NCBI GenBank assembly: GCA_964385635.1
Contig: CAYLPU010000106.1
Coordinates: 1-17,309, forward strand
DNA from: CAYLPU01 sp964385635
GTDB taxonomy: Bacteria > Chloroflexota > Anaerolineae > B4-G1
Direction: 5' to 3'
DNA: 17,309 bases
The notes beneath the pieces were generated by a model. The model saw nothing but the letters and a program-made list of their open reading frames with translations, searched no databases and was not told where the DNA came from. The position numbers and the translations under genes are program-made. Position 1 is the stretch's first letter. Each line of letters begins with the position of its first letter. This document shows positions 8,343 through 16,014 of this stretch, piece after piece.

Positions 8343-8834
8343 TTATGGTGGGCAGGGGGGCATCCGTAACACCTGGCCCTCTTGCAGCCACGGGTCCCAC
8401 AACCCCCATCTCAACCCGTTCATCCGCGCGACCTCGTGAGCGTACTCGTCCAGAGTGGGCGGCACGTCGTCATCGGGCCACCTCCCGGGGCAATGGCGGC
8501 GACAGACCTGGTATATTCCCTCCCCGCTCCGCACGACCTCTATCTCCGGCGTTGGGGTACCAACAGGCGTAGGCACTAGCGTGGACGTTGGCCGGAGCGT
8601 ACTGGCCGGATTGGCAACTGTGGGCTGGATAGATGTGGCTGTCAGCAGTAGGGGAGTAGGAGCCCTGACTGTCGGCTCCACCGTCGCCGTGGGCGGCGGC
8701 GAGGCCCAGCGGTCGAACAAACTGTGCGCCACCCATCCTATCCCCCATGCCACGGCTCCCAACAGCAGGAGTGCCCCGGCCAGCAGAGCGATTTGGGATT
8801 TGAGATTTGGGATTTGAGATTTTAGATTTGGCAC
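8343..8834 (-). CDS. Small membrane-anchored LysM-like protein
   Basis: 163 residues from a GTG at 8834. Seen: repeat-coded N-terminus (PNLKSQI twice), membrane segment ~15-37, Pro/Thr-rich linker (~46-97), and a C-terminal LysM-like domain (98-159) with VRSGEGIYQVCRRHC, then YAHEVARMNGL and LQEGQVLRMP, matching the start, middle and end of LysM with a short insertion. Two cysteines (C111, C115) lie in the first helix. The start is chosen because the phosphatase stop TAG shares its G with this GTG (TAGTG) and a GGAG lies just upstream, typical of stop-restart translation. Inferred: senses or binds cell wall outside the membrane, co-made with the PP2C protein. The reading frame could extend further upstream, but that would overlap the phosphatase and lacks a domain. 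Confidence 0.78.
   Translation of the reverse strand: MPNLKSQIPNLKSQIALLAGALLLLGAVAWGIGWVAHSLFDRWASPPPTATVEPTVRAPTPLLLTATSIQPTVANPASTLRPTSTLVPTPVGTPTPEIEVVRSGEGIYQVCRRHCPGRWPDDDVPPTLDEYAHEVARMNGLRWGLWDPWLQEGQVLRMPPCPP
8790..8831 (-). repeat. Heptanucleotide tandem repeat in the LysM-like gene start
   Basis: Six consecutive 7-base units of the form CAAATCY (one degenerate, TAAAATC) directly follow the GTG start on the minus strand. Since 7 is not a multiple of 3, gain or loss of a single unit would shift the frame of the LysM-like protein. Similar AT-rich heptamer strings occur between genes in other bacteria, so it may also be an inserted low-complexity element captured by the gene. Confidence 0.8.
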
Positions 8835-10717
8835 TACTCCATCTCCACCACAACCACCGCGATGTTGTCCTCCCCTCCGGCGCGGTTGGCCGCCTCCACC
8901 AGCGCATCGCAGGCCTTCTGCGGGCTGCGTGTGCCTTCGATGATGCGTTGGATTTCTGCATCTAGTACCATCTCCCACAGCCCATCCGAGCATAACACGA
9001 GTATGTCACCGGCCCGCAGTTGTCGCGTGAAGGTGTCTACCTCTACGTCCGCCTTATGTCCCAGACAGCGGTAAATCTGGTTGCGCTGGGGATGGGTGCG
9101 TACCTCCTCCGGCCCGATGACACCGGCATCTACCAGACGGGCCACCAATGAGTGATCGTGGGTGATCTGCTCCAGTCGTCCCTTTCGCAGTAAATAGGTG
9201 CGGCTGTCGCCGACGTTGGCGATGGTCGCCACGCCCCCGATGACCAGCGCCGCCGTCACAGTGGATCCCAGATCGCTGCTGTTTGCCTGTCCGTGGCGCA
9301 GAAGAGCCTCGTTTGTCTGCTGGATGGCCTGAGTCAACAACTCACCGGGTACGTTCTCAGCCGTCAACTTGCGCGTCGTTTTTTGCAGGTCGGGCAACAC
9401 TTTGGTCTTGATGATCCAGTCGGTCACGGTCCGGTTGACGGTGCGGCTGGCGAGGTCGCCGGCATCGTGCCCCCCCATCCCGTCAGCCACCAGGTAAAAA
9501 CCAACGGGCACGGAGCGCCCTTCCTGTTCCTTGTCGAACGTGAAGGTGACCACTGCATCCTCGTTGTGGGCGTGTTTCTGCCCCGGATGGGTCGCCTGCC
9601 CGTGGGACGGCTTGAGGGACCGGGCCGGGGCCGGGGCGGATGGCAGGAGCGAGAAGTCGGTCAGCATGTCCCGCACGGAGGCGTACTGTCTCTGCATCGC
9701 CCGCTCGACCAGGGTGCGCAGCGCCGGTGGCGCAAATTCGATGCTTGTGCGCGATAATTCCTTGCCGGTGGCCAGGTAAAAGAGCAACTGGGCCAGAAAA
9801 GCGGTGTCGCTGCTAACCCGTGCCCGCAAGTCGTGCGCGTCGTCGGGCTGCAGACGGGCACAATTGCTCAGGTCGGCCAATTTGAGACTTCCCTCACCGA
9901 CGACGATGATGAGGCTTTCGATGCTCGCGCCGCCGGCCTCAGAGTGGGCGAAGCCATGATCGTATAGATAGATCAAAGCCTGGCCGACCTGGGCGGCGCC
10001 GGCAAGCGCCTCGTCGGGCGATCGTTGTCGTCGCCCACGCACCAGCACTCCCCAACGGCCAGGGTGCTCCACCACCGTGTAGATGCTCTCCTGGTATTGA
10101 ATGATGGCCTGATGAGGTAGGATGTTGGGATGACCAGCGCTGAGACGGATCAGTTGTTCGATATCGGCGTCGGCAAGATGCCCATTCTGACGCGGACGCT
10201 GTTCGTGGATCAGGATAGGCTGCAGGGTGGCCTGGCACTGCGAACACAGGCCGTTGGGAGGGACATTCGGCTGCGGCGACCGGCAGGCTGGGCAGGTGAG
10301 GTCGAGCGCGTCATAGTAGATGGAGCGGGGTAGTTCGTGTGCCGTCGTAATGCTGTACCGCCGTCGAGGGTCCTGGGGATGGAAGAGGATACTGCCCCGC
10401 TGAAGTGGCGTCAGCCGGGTGACGGTCTGAGGTGCCGCTGGTGACGCGGGTCGCGGCTGGGCAACGGGTTGGGGCGTTGCTGGTGTCTCAATGGCCAGGG
10501 GACGGGTGGAGGCTGGCGACGGTGCTGGCCGACGTGGCGCAGGCGGTGTCTCTGTGCCCATTACCCAGCGCTTTACCTTCTGCAACAGGCCCGCTGGCTC
10601 GTCTCTGCCGGGCGCGGCCGGTGGCATGGCGCGTGTTGGCGAGAGGTCGGCTCCGCAGTGCTGGCAGAACTTCGCCGTGGGTCGGTTCTGTGTGCCGCAT
10701 TTGGGACAGGTAATCAT
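8834..10717 (-). CDS. Zinc ribbon - pseudokinase - PP2C protein phosphatase fusion
   Basis: 627 residues. Seen: N-terminal zinc ribbon (C4, C7, C18, C21), a Pro/Ala-rich linker, a second zinc ribbon (C142, C145, C158, C161), a degenerate kinase domain (~185-355), and a PP2C domain (~372-627). The PP2C part keeps its metal residues: NED 385-387, VADGMGGHDAG from 410, GSTVTAA, VGDSRTYLL, CSDG 576-579 and GGEDN 614-618. In the kinase-like part the HRD-equivalent is GFAHSEAG and the DFG-equivalent is LADLSN, so no catalytic Asp or metal Asp in normal context; it is probably inactive. Known: PP2C enzymes remove phosphate from Ser/Thr using Mn/Mg. Inferred: counterpart of the neighbouring kinases, with the pseudokinase as docking or regulatory module. 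The ATG at 10717 follows AGGAG by 8 bases. No membrane segment, so cytoplasmic. Confidence 0.92.
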   Translation of the reverse strand: MITCPKCGTQNRPTAKFCQHCGADLSPTRAMPPAAPGRDEPAGLLQKVKRWVMGTETPPAPRRPAPSPASTRPLAIETPATPQPVAQPRPASPAAPQTVTRLTPLQRGSILFHPQDPRRRYSITTAHELPRSIYYDALDLTCPACRSPQPNVPPNGLCSQCQATLQPILIHEQRPRQNGHLADADIEQLIRLSAGHPNILPHQAIIQYQESIYTVVEHPGRWGVLVRGRRQRSPDEALAGAAQVGQALIYLYDHGFAHSEAGGASIESLIIVVGEGSLKLADLSNCARLQPDDAHDLRARVSSDTAFLAQLLFYLATGKELSRTSIEFAPPALRTLVERAMQRQYASVRDMLTDFSLLPSAPAPARSLKPSHGQATHPGQKHAHNEDAVVTFTFDKEQEGRSVPVGFYLVADGMGGHDAGDLASRTVNRTVTDWIIKTKVLPDLQKTTRKLTAENVPGELLTQAIQQTNEALLRHGQANSSDLGSTVTAALVIGGVATIANVGDSRTYLLRKGRLEQITHDHSLVARLVDAGVIGPEEVRTHPQRNQIYRCLGHKADVEVDTFTRQLRAGDILVLCSDGLWEMVLDAEIQRIIEGTRSPQKACDALVEAANRAGGEDNIAVVVVEME

Positions 10718-10768
10718 GGCAGTATCTCCTCGATCATAACGTCTAGGCAGGGGTTGAATTCCCGTACA

Positions 10769-12508
10769 TCAGGGAGCGTACACTACCAGGTCATCAAAGT
10801 GGATCTCCGCGGGTTCATCCTCGAAGGTGGTTGCCTCCAGAGAGACATCGCCCGAGGAATAGGTGGTGTCCTTCACCTCCGCCAGCAATTCCCCATTGAC
10901 GATCAGTGTCAGGCTGGAACCATCGCAGACGGCGCGGATGTGATTGGTGGCGTTGCCCTGATTGATGGCCTTGGAAGGGCTCCACTCTACCAGAATGTCC
11001 CAATCCCCCTCCGTGACCTTCTGGATGCTGTAGTATCCATCGCCGGAGATGACCATCGCGTAGCCGTCTCCCCATTCGTTGGACTGCACCATGCAGGCCA
11101 CCCCAAAGCCGGCATTGTCATTGGCGGGGCCAGAGATCAGTGTGGCATCTACCTCGACAATAACAGCGTCTGCAAAGTGTTGGTTGGAACGGCCCCACAT
11201 CCATCCCCCGCTTTTGGCGAGTATGCGATAGCGCCCCTTGGCATACTCTGTGAGGGCACCATCGGATGCCTCCCAGACGTCCCATCCGCTGCTGGAGTCG
11301 CTAAAGTCGTCCTGAAATAAAATCCCGCCTATCTCTGGTGCGGAGGTGCTGGTGGCACCAGGGCCGATGGCGGCCGTGGTGGGCGTAGCGGCGGCCGTGG
11401 TGGGCGTAGCGGTGAGTGGTTGGGATGTAGCCGTGGGCGAAGGTGTGGCCGTGACTGGTACAGGCTCGGCGCCACCCCCGCCATCACCCGCAATGTATAA
11501 TCCCACCAGGACAGCACCCACCGCCAGCGCCAGGCAGAGCACACCGACGACCGCCAGGCCCACGCCACCTAGCCCCAGCACGGTACCCCGTTTGCGCTTC
11601 GGGGGGGAGACTATTCCGGTTGGAGGCGTTGCCACTCTGGTCCTCGGTATGACACGGTGAGGTGTGGCAAGAGAAGGCTGCCGCGCCCCCCCCAATGCCT
11701 GTGCCATCTCCCCTGTGCTCTGAAAGCGGTGCTCCATGGCCACTCCCATTGCCTTGAGAATGGCCGCCTCGGTGCCCGGGCTGATGGTCGCGTTGATGCG
11801 GCGCGGCGCTGCAAAGCAGGCCGGGCTGGCCATGCGCTGCGTGGCCGTAGGGGGCGCCTGGCCTGTGATGGCGTGATAAAGGGTCGCGCCCAGGCCATAG
11901 ATGTCGCTGCGGGGGTCGGTGTGCCCCATGCCCATGTCGTACTGCTCTGGCGGGGCGTACTCTGGCGTTCCGGCCCCTCGCATCACCGTTCGCGTGCGCG
12001 GGTCTTGGGCGTTCCATAACTTGACCAGCCCAAAGTCAACCAACGCTACCTTGCCTTCCGGCGTGATGATGATGTTCTGCGGCTTGATGTCGCGGTGGAT
12101 CACGCCCCGCTCGTGGCAATAGGCCAGTGCGCCGAGCAACTGCCCCGCCCAGGCCAGCACATGTGCTTCCGGCTGTGCACCCTCTCGCTGAATCCGCTCC
12201 GCCATGCTCTCCCCCTCGACGAAGTCCATCACCAGGTACTCGTTGCTACCCCAGGAAAAGTGGTCGGTGACGCGCACCAGGTTAGTGTGGACGAGCGAAG
12301 CCAGTATCTGCGCTTCCTGCTGGAACTGTTGGCGCAATTGGGCCAGCATGTTGACGTCGAGGCCGGACTGAGGGGTCATCTCCTTGAGTGCGACGGGCCG
12401 GTTCAGCCGCATGTCCCAGGCCCGGTAGACCGCTCCCATCCCGCCCTGGCCCAGCAATTTGACGACTCGATAGCGTTCTTCTACCATCTCACCGGTGTTG
12501 AGTGGCAT
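10769..12508 (-). CDS. Receptor Ser/Thr kinase with extracellular LamG-like domain
   Basis: 579 residues. Seen: kinase domain (~10-270) with GQGGMG 20-25, K42 in VALKEM, HRD 138-140, DFG 158-160 and APPEQY; a Pro/Arg-rich juxtamembrane stretch; a long membrane segment (~309-335); a Pro/Thr/Ala-rich linker; and a LamG/concanavalin-like beta sandwich (~392-579) starting ILFQDDFSD and ending FDDLVVYAP. Known: such jelly-roll domains commonly bind carbohydrate. Inferred: glycan-sensing kinase; ligand unknown. It is a paralogue of the kinase at 1-2023 but ends where that protein continues into a binding-protein domain. Start 12508 has a perfect AGGAGG 7 bases upstream, and a promoter lies in the 73-base gap before it. 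The phosphatase gene follows after 51 bases. Confidence 0.92.
   Translation of the reverse strand: MPLNTGEMVEERYRVVKLLGQGGMGAVYRAWDMRLNRPVALKEMTPQSGLDVNMLAQLRQQFQQEAQILASLVHTNLVRVTDHFSWGSNEYLVMDFVEGESMAERIQREGAQPEAHVLAWAGQLLGALAYCHERGVIHRDIKPQNIIITPEGKVALVDFGLVKLWNAQDPRTRTVMRGAGTPEYAPPEQYDMGMGHTDPRSDIYGLGATLYHAITGQAPPTATQRMASPACFAAPRRINATISPGTEAAILKAMGVAMEHRFQSTGEMAQALGGARQPSLATPHRVIPRTRVATPPTGIVSPPKRKRGTVLGLGGVGLAVVGVLCLALAVGAVLVGLYIAGDGGGGAEPVPVTATPSPTATSQPLTATPTTAAATPTTAAIGPGATSTSAPEIGGILFQDDFSDSSSGWDVWEASDGALTEYAKGRYRILAKSGGWMWGRSNQHFADAVIVEVDATLISGPANDNAGFGVACMVQSNEWGDGYAMVISGDGYYSIQKVTEGDWDILVEWSPSKAINQGNATNHIRAVCDGSSLTLIVNGELLAEVKDTTYSSGDVSLEATTFEDEPAEIHFDDLVVYAP
11370..11411 (-). repeat. 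21-bp direct repeat coding part of the extracellular linker
   Basis: Two identical 21-base units (11370-11390 and 11391-11411) encode two ATPTTAA-type heptapeptides in the Pro/Thr linker between membrane segment and LamG-like domain. Because the unit is a multiple of three, copy changes would alter linker length without breaking the frame. Confidence 0.8.
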
Positions 12509-12530
12509 GTTTTATCCTCCTGAAAACGAT

Positions 12531-12558
12531 ATTATCACAAGTACCGTCAATGCGCCAA
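12531..12558 (-). promoter_or_regulatory. Candidate promoter for the LamG-like receptor kinase
   Basis: On the minus strand, TTGGCG (12558-12553) and GATAAT (12536-12531) are separated by 16 bases, and TGT directly precedes the -10, giving an extended form. It lies in the 73-base gap between the zinc-ribbon kinase stop and the AGGAGG/ATG of this kinase, with an expected start of transcription roughly 15 bases before the ATG. This suggests the kinase, phosphatase and LysM-like genes form their own unit. Confidence 0.42.
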
Positions 12559-12581
12559 TCGGTTGCTGTGATGCGCATACC

Positions 12582-14378
12582 TTAAAACACGGATCCAAAG
12601 ATTGCCATCATCACAAGTATTCCCAACGCGACAATCACCGCGGCCGCCTCCAGCAGCATGGCCCCAATGGTCATGATCCAGCCGATCTGCACCTGTCCCG
12701 ACCGTGGCACGACGGTGACGCTGACCGGGACACGTTGCCTGTGTCCACTTTTCGACTCTATCTCTACGTGCGCACTGACCTCTTGCTCTGCCGGTACCAG
12801 GAAGCGGGCGTGCCAGCCGGCCCAACGCTTCAGCCATCCTCCCTGCAACTGCAGTCGTCCCGGCTTGAGGCGGGTGGTGTCCAGCGTGACGGTGACCTGG
12901 TCACCACTCTTGCCGATACGCCGGGGGTGAACTTGCAGCCACGGAGTATCGGTGCCGACTGCAGCCTGCTCACCGGCGAGGAGATTGACGACCAGGGAAC
13001 AACCAGATGCCTTCCCACCGACCATCACTCTCGAGAAGTCCACCGTCGCTGGTGCAGCGGTCACTGCGCCCGGTACGGGAGGGGCCGCTGGTTCGGGTGT
13101 TCTGGCGGATTTTTTCGCCGCTGGCCGGGGTCGCACCGACTTCCCTCCCAGGAGCGCTTTCCACAGTTCCTCCATGGACTGGTGACGCTTGTCCTTGTTG
13201 GCCTCGATTGCCTTCGCGATGGCGGCTTCCACGCGACGGCTCACTTTGGGGTTGAGGCTACGCACCGGCGGGAAGTTGAACGGCCTGGTGACTGGATCAC
13301 GCAGGGTGAGCAACTGGTGGAGCACTACCCCCAGCGCGTAGATGTCGGCCCGCTCGTCGGTTTGGGATTTGCCATACTGTTCCGGCGGCGCGTAGCCAGT
13401 GGTGCCGAACTCGATGGTATCTCTCCGCTTGCCCGGCTTGAAGAAGCGGGCGATGCCAAAGTCTATCAACTTCAGGCTGCCGGTGCCGTCTAGCACCATC
13501 ACGTTGGCTGGCTTCATGTCCCGATAGATGATCTTCGGTTCCCGGCTGTGCAGGTAGGAGAGCACATCGCACAGTTGATCGGCCCACACCAGCGCCTGTT
13601 CCTCGGGGAACGGTTCGCTACGCCCTTCCAGCAATTTCCTCAACGTCTGTCCCTCAATGAACTCCATCACGATATAGTGGCGCTCCCCCTCCTGAATGCG
13701 GTCGGTCACCCGCGCCAGGTTGGGATGTTCCAGCCGGGCCAGCAGTTCCGCCTCGCGTTGGAAGGACTCCAGGACGCGCGTCCGCTCGGTCCGGGCGATG
13801 GCCGATTCGGACATCTCCTTCACGGCGACGATCTTGTTCTGAAGTCGCCGGTCCTGAGTCTTGTAGATGGCCCCCATCCCTCCCTGGGCGATCTTCTCCA
13901 GGATCACGTACCGGCCGGCCAGGATGGTGAGAGGGAGCAGTCCGCCGGTGCCAAAGCGGCTGGGTTGTTGTGACGGCGGGGTCAACGGATGGGAGGGGGC
14001 AACGGATGGGGCGGGCCCCAGTGGGCGTCGGCAGGTGTGGCAAAAGCGAGCGCCGGACCGGGTGAGCGCGCCGCAGTTGGTGCAGCGCGGGCCGGTGGCG
14101 GTGGCCGGCGGCGCGACCAGGGGAGCACAACATAGGGGACAGAAACGGGCACTGGCCCGCACCGGCGCGCCACAGCGGGGGCAGGTGGAACGGGTGCCCG
14201 TGGCAGGGGCGGTAGCGACTGGTTTGCCGCACTGCTTGCAGAAGCGCGCGCCGGGGCGCAGCGGTGCCCCGCAATGGGGGCAGGTGGGTGTGGTGACGGC
14301 CGGCAGTGCGCTCCGGCACTGCCGGCAAAAGCGCGCCTCCGGGCGATTGGTTGTACCACACTGCGGACAGACGTTCAC
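12582..14378 (-). CDS. Zinc-ribbon Ser/Thr kinase with Ig-like domain and C-terminal membrane anchor
   Basis: 598 residues from a GTG at 14378. Seen: four N-terminal zinc ribbons (Cys pairs 4/7+18/21, 33/36+47/50, 66/69+80/83, 99/102+113/116); kinase domain (~155-415) with AQGGMG, K187 in VAVKEM, YRD 285-287, DFG 306-308 and APPEQY; a Pro-rich linker; a beta-rich Ig-like region (~440-560); and a hydrophobic C-terminal tail of ~34 residues (one or two membrane passes). Kinase and Ig-like parts therefore lie on the same, presumably cytoplasmic, side, unlike the neighbouring receptor kinases. The first ribbon closely resembles that of the PP2C protein (CPQCGTTNRPEARFC versus CPKCGTQNRPTAKFC), hinting at shared partners. 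The GTG start is chosen because the first ribbon begins there, GAAGAG precedes it, and a -10 at 14451-14456 excludes an in-frame start at 14492. Confidence 0.9.
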   Translation of the reverse strand: MNVCPQCGTTNRPEARFCRQCRSALPAVTTPTCPHCGAPLRPGARFCKQCGKPVATAPATGTRSTCPRCGAPVRASARFCPLCCAPLVAPPATATGPRCTNCGALTRSGARFCHTCRRPLGPAPSVAPSHPLTPPSQQPSRFGTGGLLPLTILAGRYVILEKIAQGGMGAIYKTQDRRLQNKIVAVKEMSESAIARTERTRVLESFQREAELLARLEHPNLARVTDRIQEGERHYIVMEFIEGQTLRKLLEGRSEPFPEEQALVWADQLCDVLSYLHSREPKIIYRDMKPANVMVLDGTGSLKLIDFGIARFFKPGKRRDTIEFGTTGYAPPEQYGKSQTDERADIYALGVVLHQLLTLRDPVTRPFNFPPVRSLNPKVSRRVEAAIAKAIEANKDKRHQSMEELWKALLGGKSVRPRPAAKKSARTPEPAAPPVPGAVTAAPATVDFSRVMVGGKASGCSLVVNLLAGEQAAVGTDTPWLQVHPRRIGKSGDQVTVTLDTTRLKPGRLQLQGGWLKRWAGWHARFLVPAEQEVSAHVEIESKSGHRQRVPVSVTVVPRSGQVQIGWIMTIGAMLLEAAAVIVALGILVMMAIFGSVF

Positions 14379-14450
14379 GGCTCTTCGCTTTCGTACAGCA
14401 ACAAATGAAATCACTCCACAGGCTTCAGCCAGTTCTCGGCTATCCAGCCT

Positions 14451-14459
14451 ATTGTACCA
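14451..14459 (-). promoter_or_regulatory. Candidate extended -10 promoter for the zinc-ribbon kinase
   Basis: The minus strand reads TGGTACAAT at 14459-14451, a TGn extended -10 with TACAAT. No good -35 is seen, as is normal for extended -10 promoters. It lies in the 117-base gap after the VWA gene, about 70 bases before the GTG start at 14378. Confidence 0.4.
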
Positions 14460-14495
14460 CCAGGTAACTTGACGCGCCACCGACCAGCGCATACC

Positions 14496-15962
14496 TCACG
14501 TCAACTTCTGCGTCAACTTGCGCGTCTCGTAGCGCAGTTTTTTCGTGCGCTGGGGGTCGGTCTGGCCGTGCTGCTCCAGTTCCGCCGCCTGTCGCTGCAT
14601 CTCAGAGGCCAACTCCTTCTCGCCCATATCCAGCAGGCGGGTGGCGGCGGCCCGTAGTTTGCGCGTCGCGCCCGCCACGTCCCCTGCCTCCAGGTCGGCT
14701 CTCGCGCTGCGCTGCAGTTTGTACGCGCTCAGCGCTTCGACGACGTGCATCACCCGTGGCACGACCTGTGCTGCCCGGGTCGGGTCGGGTGTGTATTCGA
14801 CCACCACGTCGGCCCGTGTCTTCGGGCCGGCCAGGCCACCGGCTGGATCATCGCAGGCCAGGAGGGCCTGGGCCAGCCGGTAGACCCCCGCCGGGCGCGG
14901 CGGCGCGATCAACTCCAGCAGCAGCGCTGGCTCCTCCTCTGCTATCAGGTCGCCTAGAGTGAGGCCGTAACTGCCGCCCTCGTTGACCGTTTCCAGCGGC
15001 GCGATGGAAGGGCGCACGCGGTAGGCAGCCCGCACCTCCACCCCCTGTGAGGGACGCAGTTTCAGTTCCAAATTGCGGTAACGCACGGCCTGCGCCCGTT
15101 GCAACTCCTGGGCGAAGGCGGCTGGGATGTCCTCGGGGTCCTCCAGCAGGTAGGCTTCACCGCCGGTCTGGTCGGCGATGGGGATCATCAACTCCTCGTT
15201 GAACTCGCCCCCCAATCCCATCGTGCTGATGGGGATGCGGGCCTGGCGGGCACGGGTGGCCCAGGCGCGGCACGCTTGCTCATCCAGCGTGAAGCCGTCG
15301 GTGAGCACGAGCATCCGGTTGGCCAGGTCGCCCGAAGTGGGCCGGCCTTCGGCAGGGCTCAGGCCAGGCCCTTCGACCGGGCTCAGGCCAGGCCGCAATT
15401 CCTCAAGCCCCAGCGCCATCCCCCGCCCGATGTAGGTGTCGTCCCCCAGTTGCAAACTGTCCAGCCTATCCACGACATTGAGCAGACTCCGCTTGTCCGC
15501 GCCAGCGGTGTTGGGGATGAGCGTGACCGCCTGTCCGGCGAAGGCGACCAGGGCAAAGCGGTCGGCGGGGCGCAGTTGCTCGACGACGGCCCAGAGCGCG
15601 TCCCTGACGCGGTCGATCTTGCGTGGCAGGCGGGCCATCACCTCGTCAAGACCCTCAGCCCCTGTCTTGGGAGTGTCTTGGGTGACACCCGCCGATTGCC
15701 AGGCTGGTACGCCGTCCACCAGTACCTCCTGCAGCATCCCCATTCGCGCCAGTTCCTTGAACTGCGCCTCCGTGGCCAGGCGGAAGTGCATCGATTCGCT
15801 CACGTCCACGACCAACGCGAGGTTGACCGGCAGCGACGCGGAGCCAGCGGGTCCGCTCACCTCTAACAGCAGGTAGACCAACCGCTGGTTGCCGGTGATG
15901 GGCAGGGCGGGTGTATTGACTGTGCATGTCAGACCTGGTGATTCAGCCATCATTTCTCTCAT
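14496..15962 (-). CDS. VWA-domain protein with intact MIDAS
   Basis: 488 residues from an ATG at 15962. Seen: a short N-terminal beta region, a VWA domain (~45-290) with MIDAS residues D53, S55 and S57 (VVDVSESM), T176 in GDDTYIG and D222 in LTDGF, then a beta-rich region and a C-terminal helical tail (~400-488) rich in Arg, Lys, Glu and Ala. The segment after DVSESM is longer than in typical VWA domains (an insert of about 50 residues). No signal peptide or membrane segment, so probably cytoplasmic. Known: MIDAS VWA domains bind partners through a metal ion. Inferred: scaffold for the adjacent kinase/phosphatase. Several starts are possible (16001, 15962, 15953, 15950); 15962 has AAGGG upstream and avoids coding through the hairpin at 15964-15997. 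A 24-bp tandem repeat is coded in frame near the LTDGF motif. Confidence 0.88.
   Translation of the reverse strand: MREMMAESPGLTCTVNTPALPITGNQRLVYLLLEVSGPAGSASLPVNLALVVDVSESMHFRLATEAQFKELARMGMLQEVLVDGVPAWQSAGVTQDTPKTGAEGLDEVMARLPRKIDRVRDALWAVVEQLRPADRFALVAFAGQAVTLIPNTAGADKRSLLNVVDRLDSLQLGDDTYIGRGMALGLEELRPGLSPVEGPGLSPAEGRPTSGDLANRMLVLTDGFTLDEQACRAWATRARQARIPISTMGLGGEFNEELMIPIADQTGGEAYLLEDPEDIPAAFAQELQRAQAVRYRNLELKLRPSQGVEVRAAYRVRPSIAPLETVNEGGSYGLTLGDLIAEEEPALLLELIAPPRPAGVYRLAQALLACDDPAGGLAGPKTRADVVVEYTPDPTRAAQVVPRVMHVVEALSAYKLQRSARADLEAGDVAGATRKLRAAATRLLDMGEKELASEMQRQAAELEQHGQTDPQRTKKLRYETRKLTQKLT
15345..15392 (-). repeat. Two 24-bp tandem repeats coded within the VWA gene
   Basis: Units 15345-15368 and 15369-15392 (of the type CCTTCG...GGGCTCAGGCCAGG) differ at a few positions and encode PGLSPVEG and PGLSPAEG. 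The sequence resembles short CCTTCGA...GCTCAGG repeats that are scattered between genes in many bacteria. The 8-residue units sit in a loop of the VWA domain just before the LTDGF strand. Confidence 0.75.
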
Positions 15963-15963
15963 C

Positions 15964-15997
15964 AGACCCTTCGGGTTTTCCGAAACCTGGAGGGTCT
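15964..15997. repeat. Interrupted palindrome between the DA1-like and VWA genes
   Basis: AGACCCT (15964-15970) pairs with AGGGTCT (15991-15997), and GGTTT (15974-15978) with AAACC (15983-15987), leaving a TCCG loop. It forms a good stem-loop on either strand. There is no T-run after it, so it looks more like a REP-type element or an RNA structure before the VWA start than a terminator. Confidence 0.6.
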
Positions 15998-16014
15998 TCA
16001 TTCCTCATCGGCTG

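Noticed and set aside
14379..14492. Upstream start (14492) for the zinc-ribbon kinase
   Set aside because: It would lie upstream of the extended -10 at 14451-14459, adds 38 residues without a domain, and the zinc ribbon begins right at the GTG at 14378.
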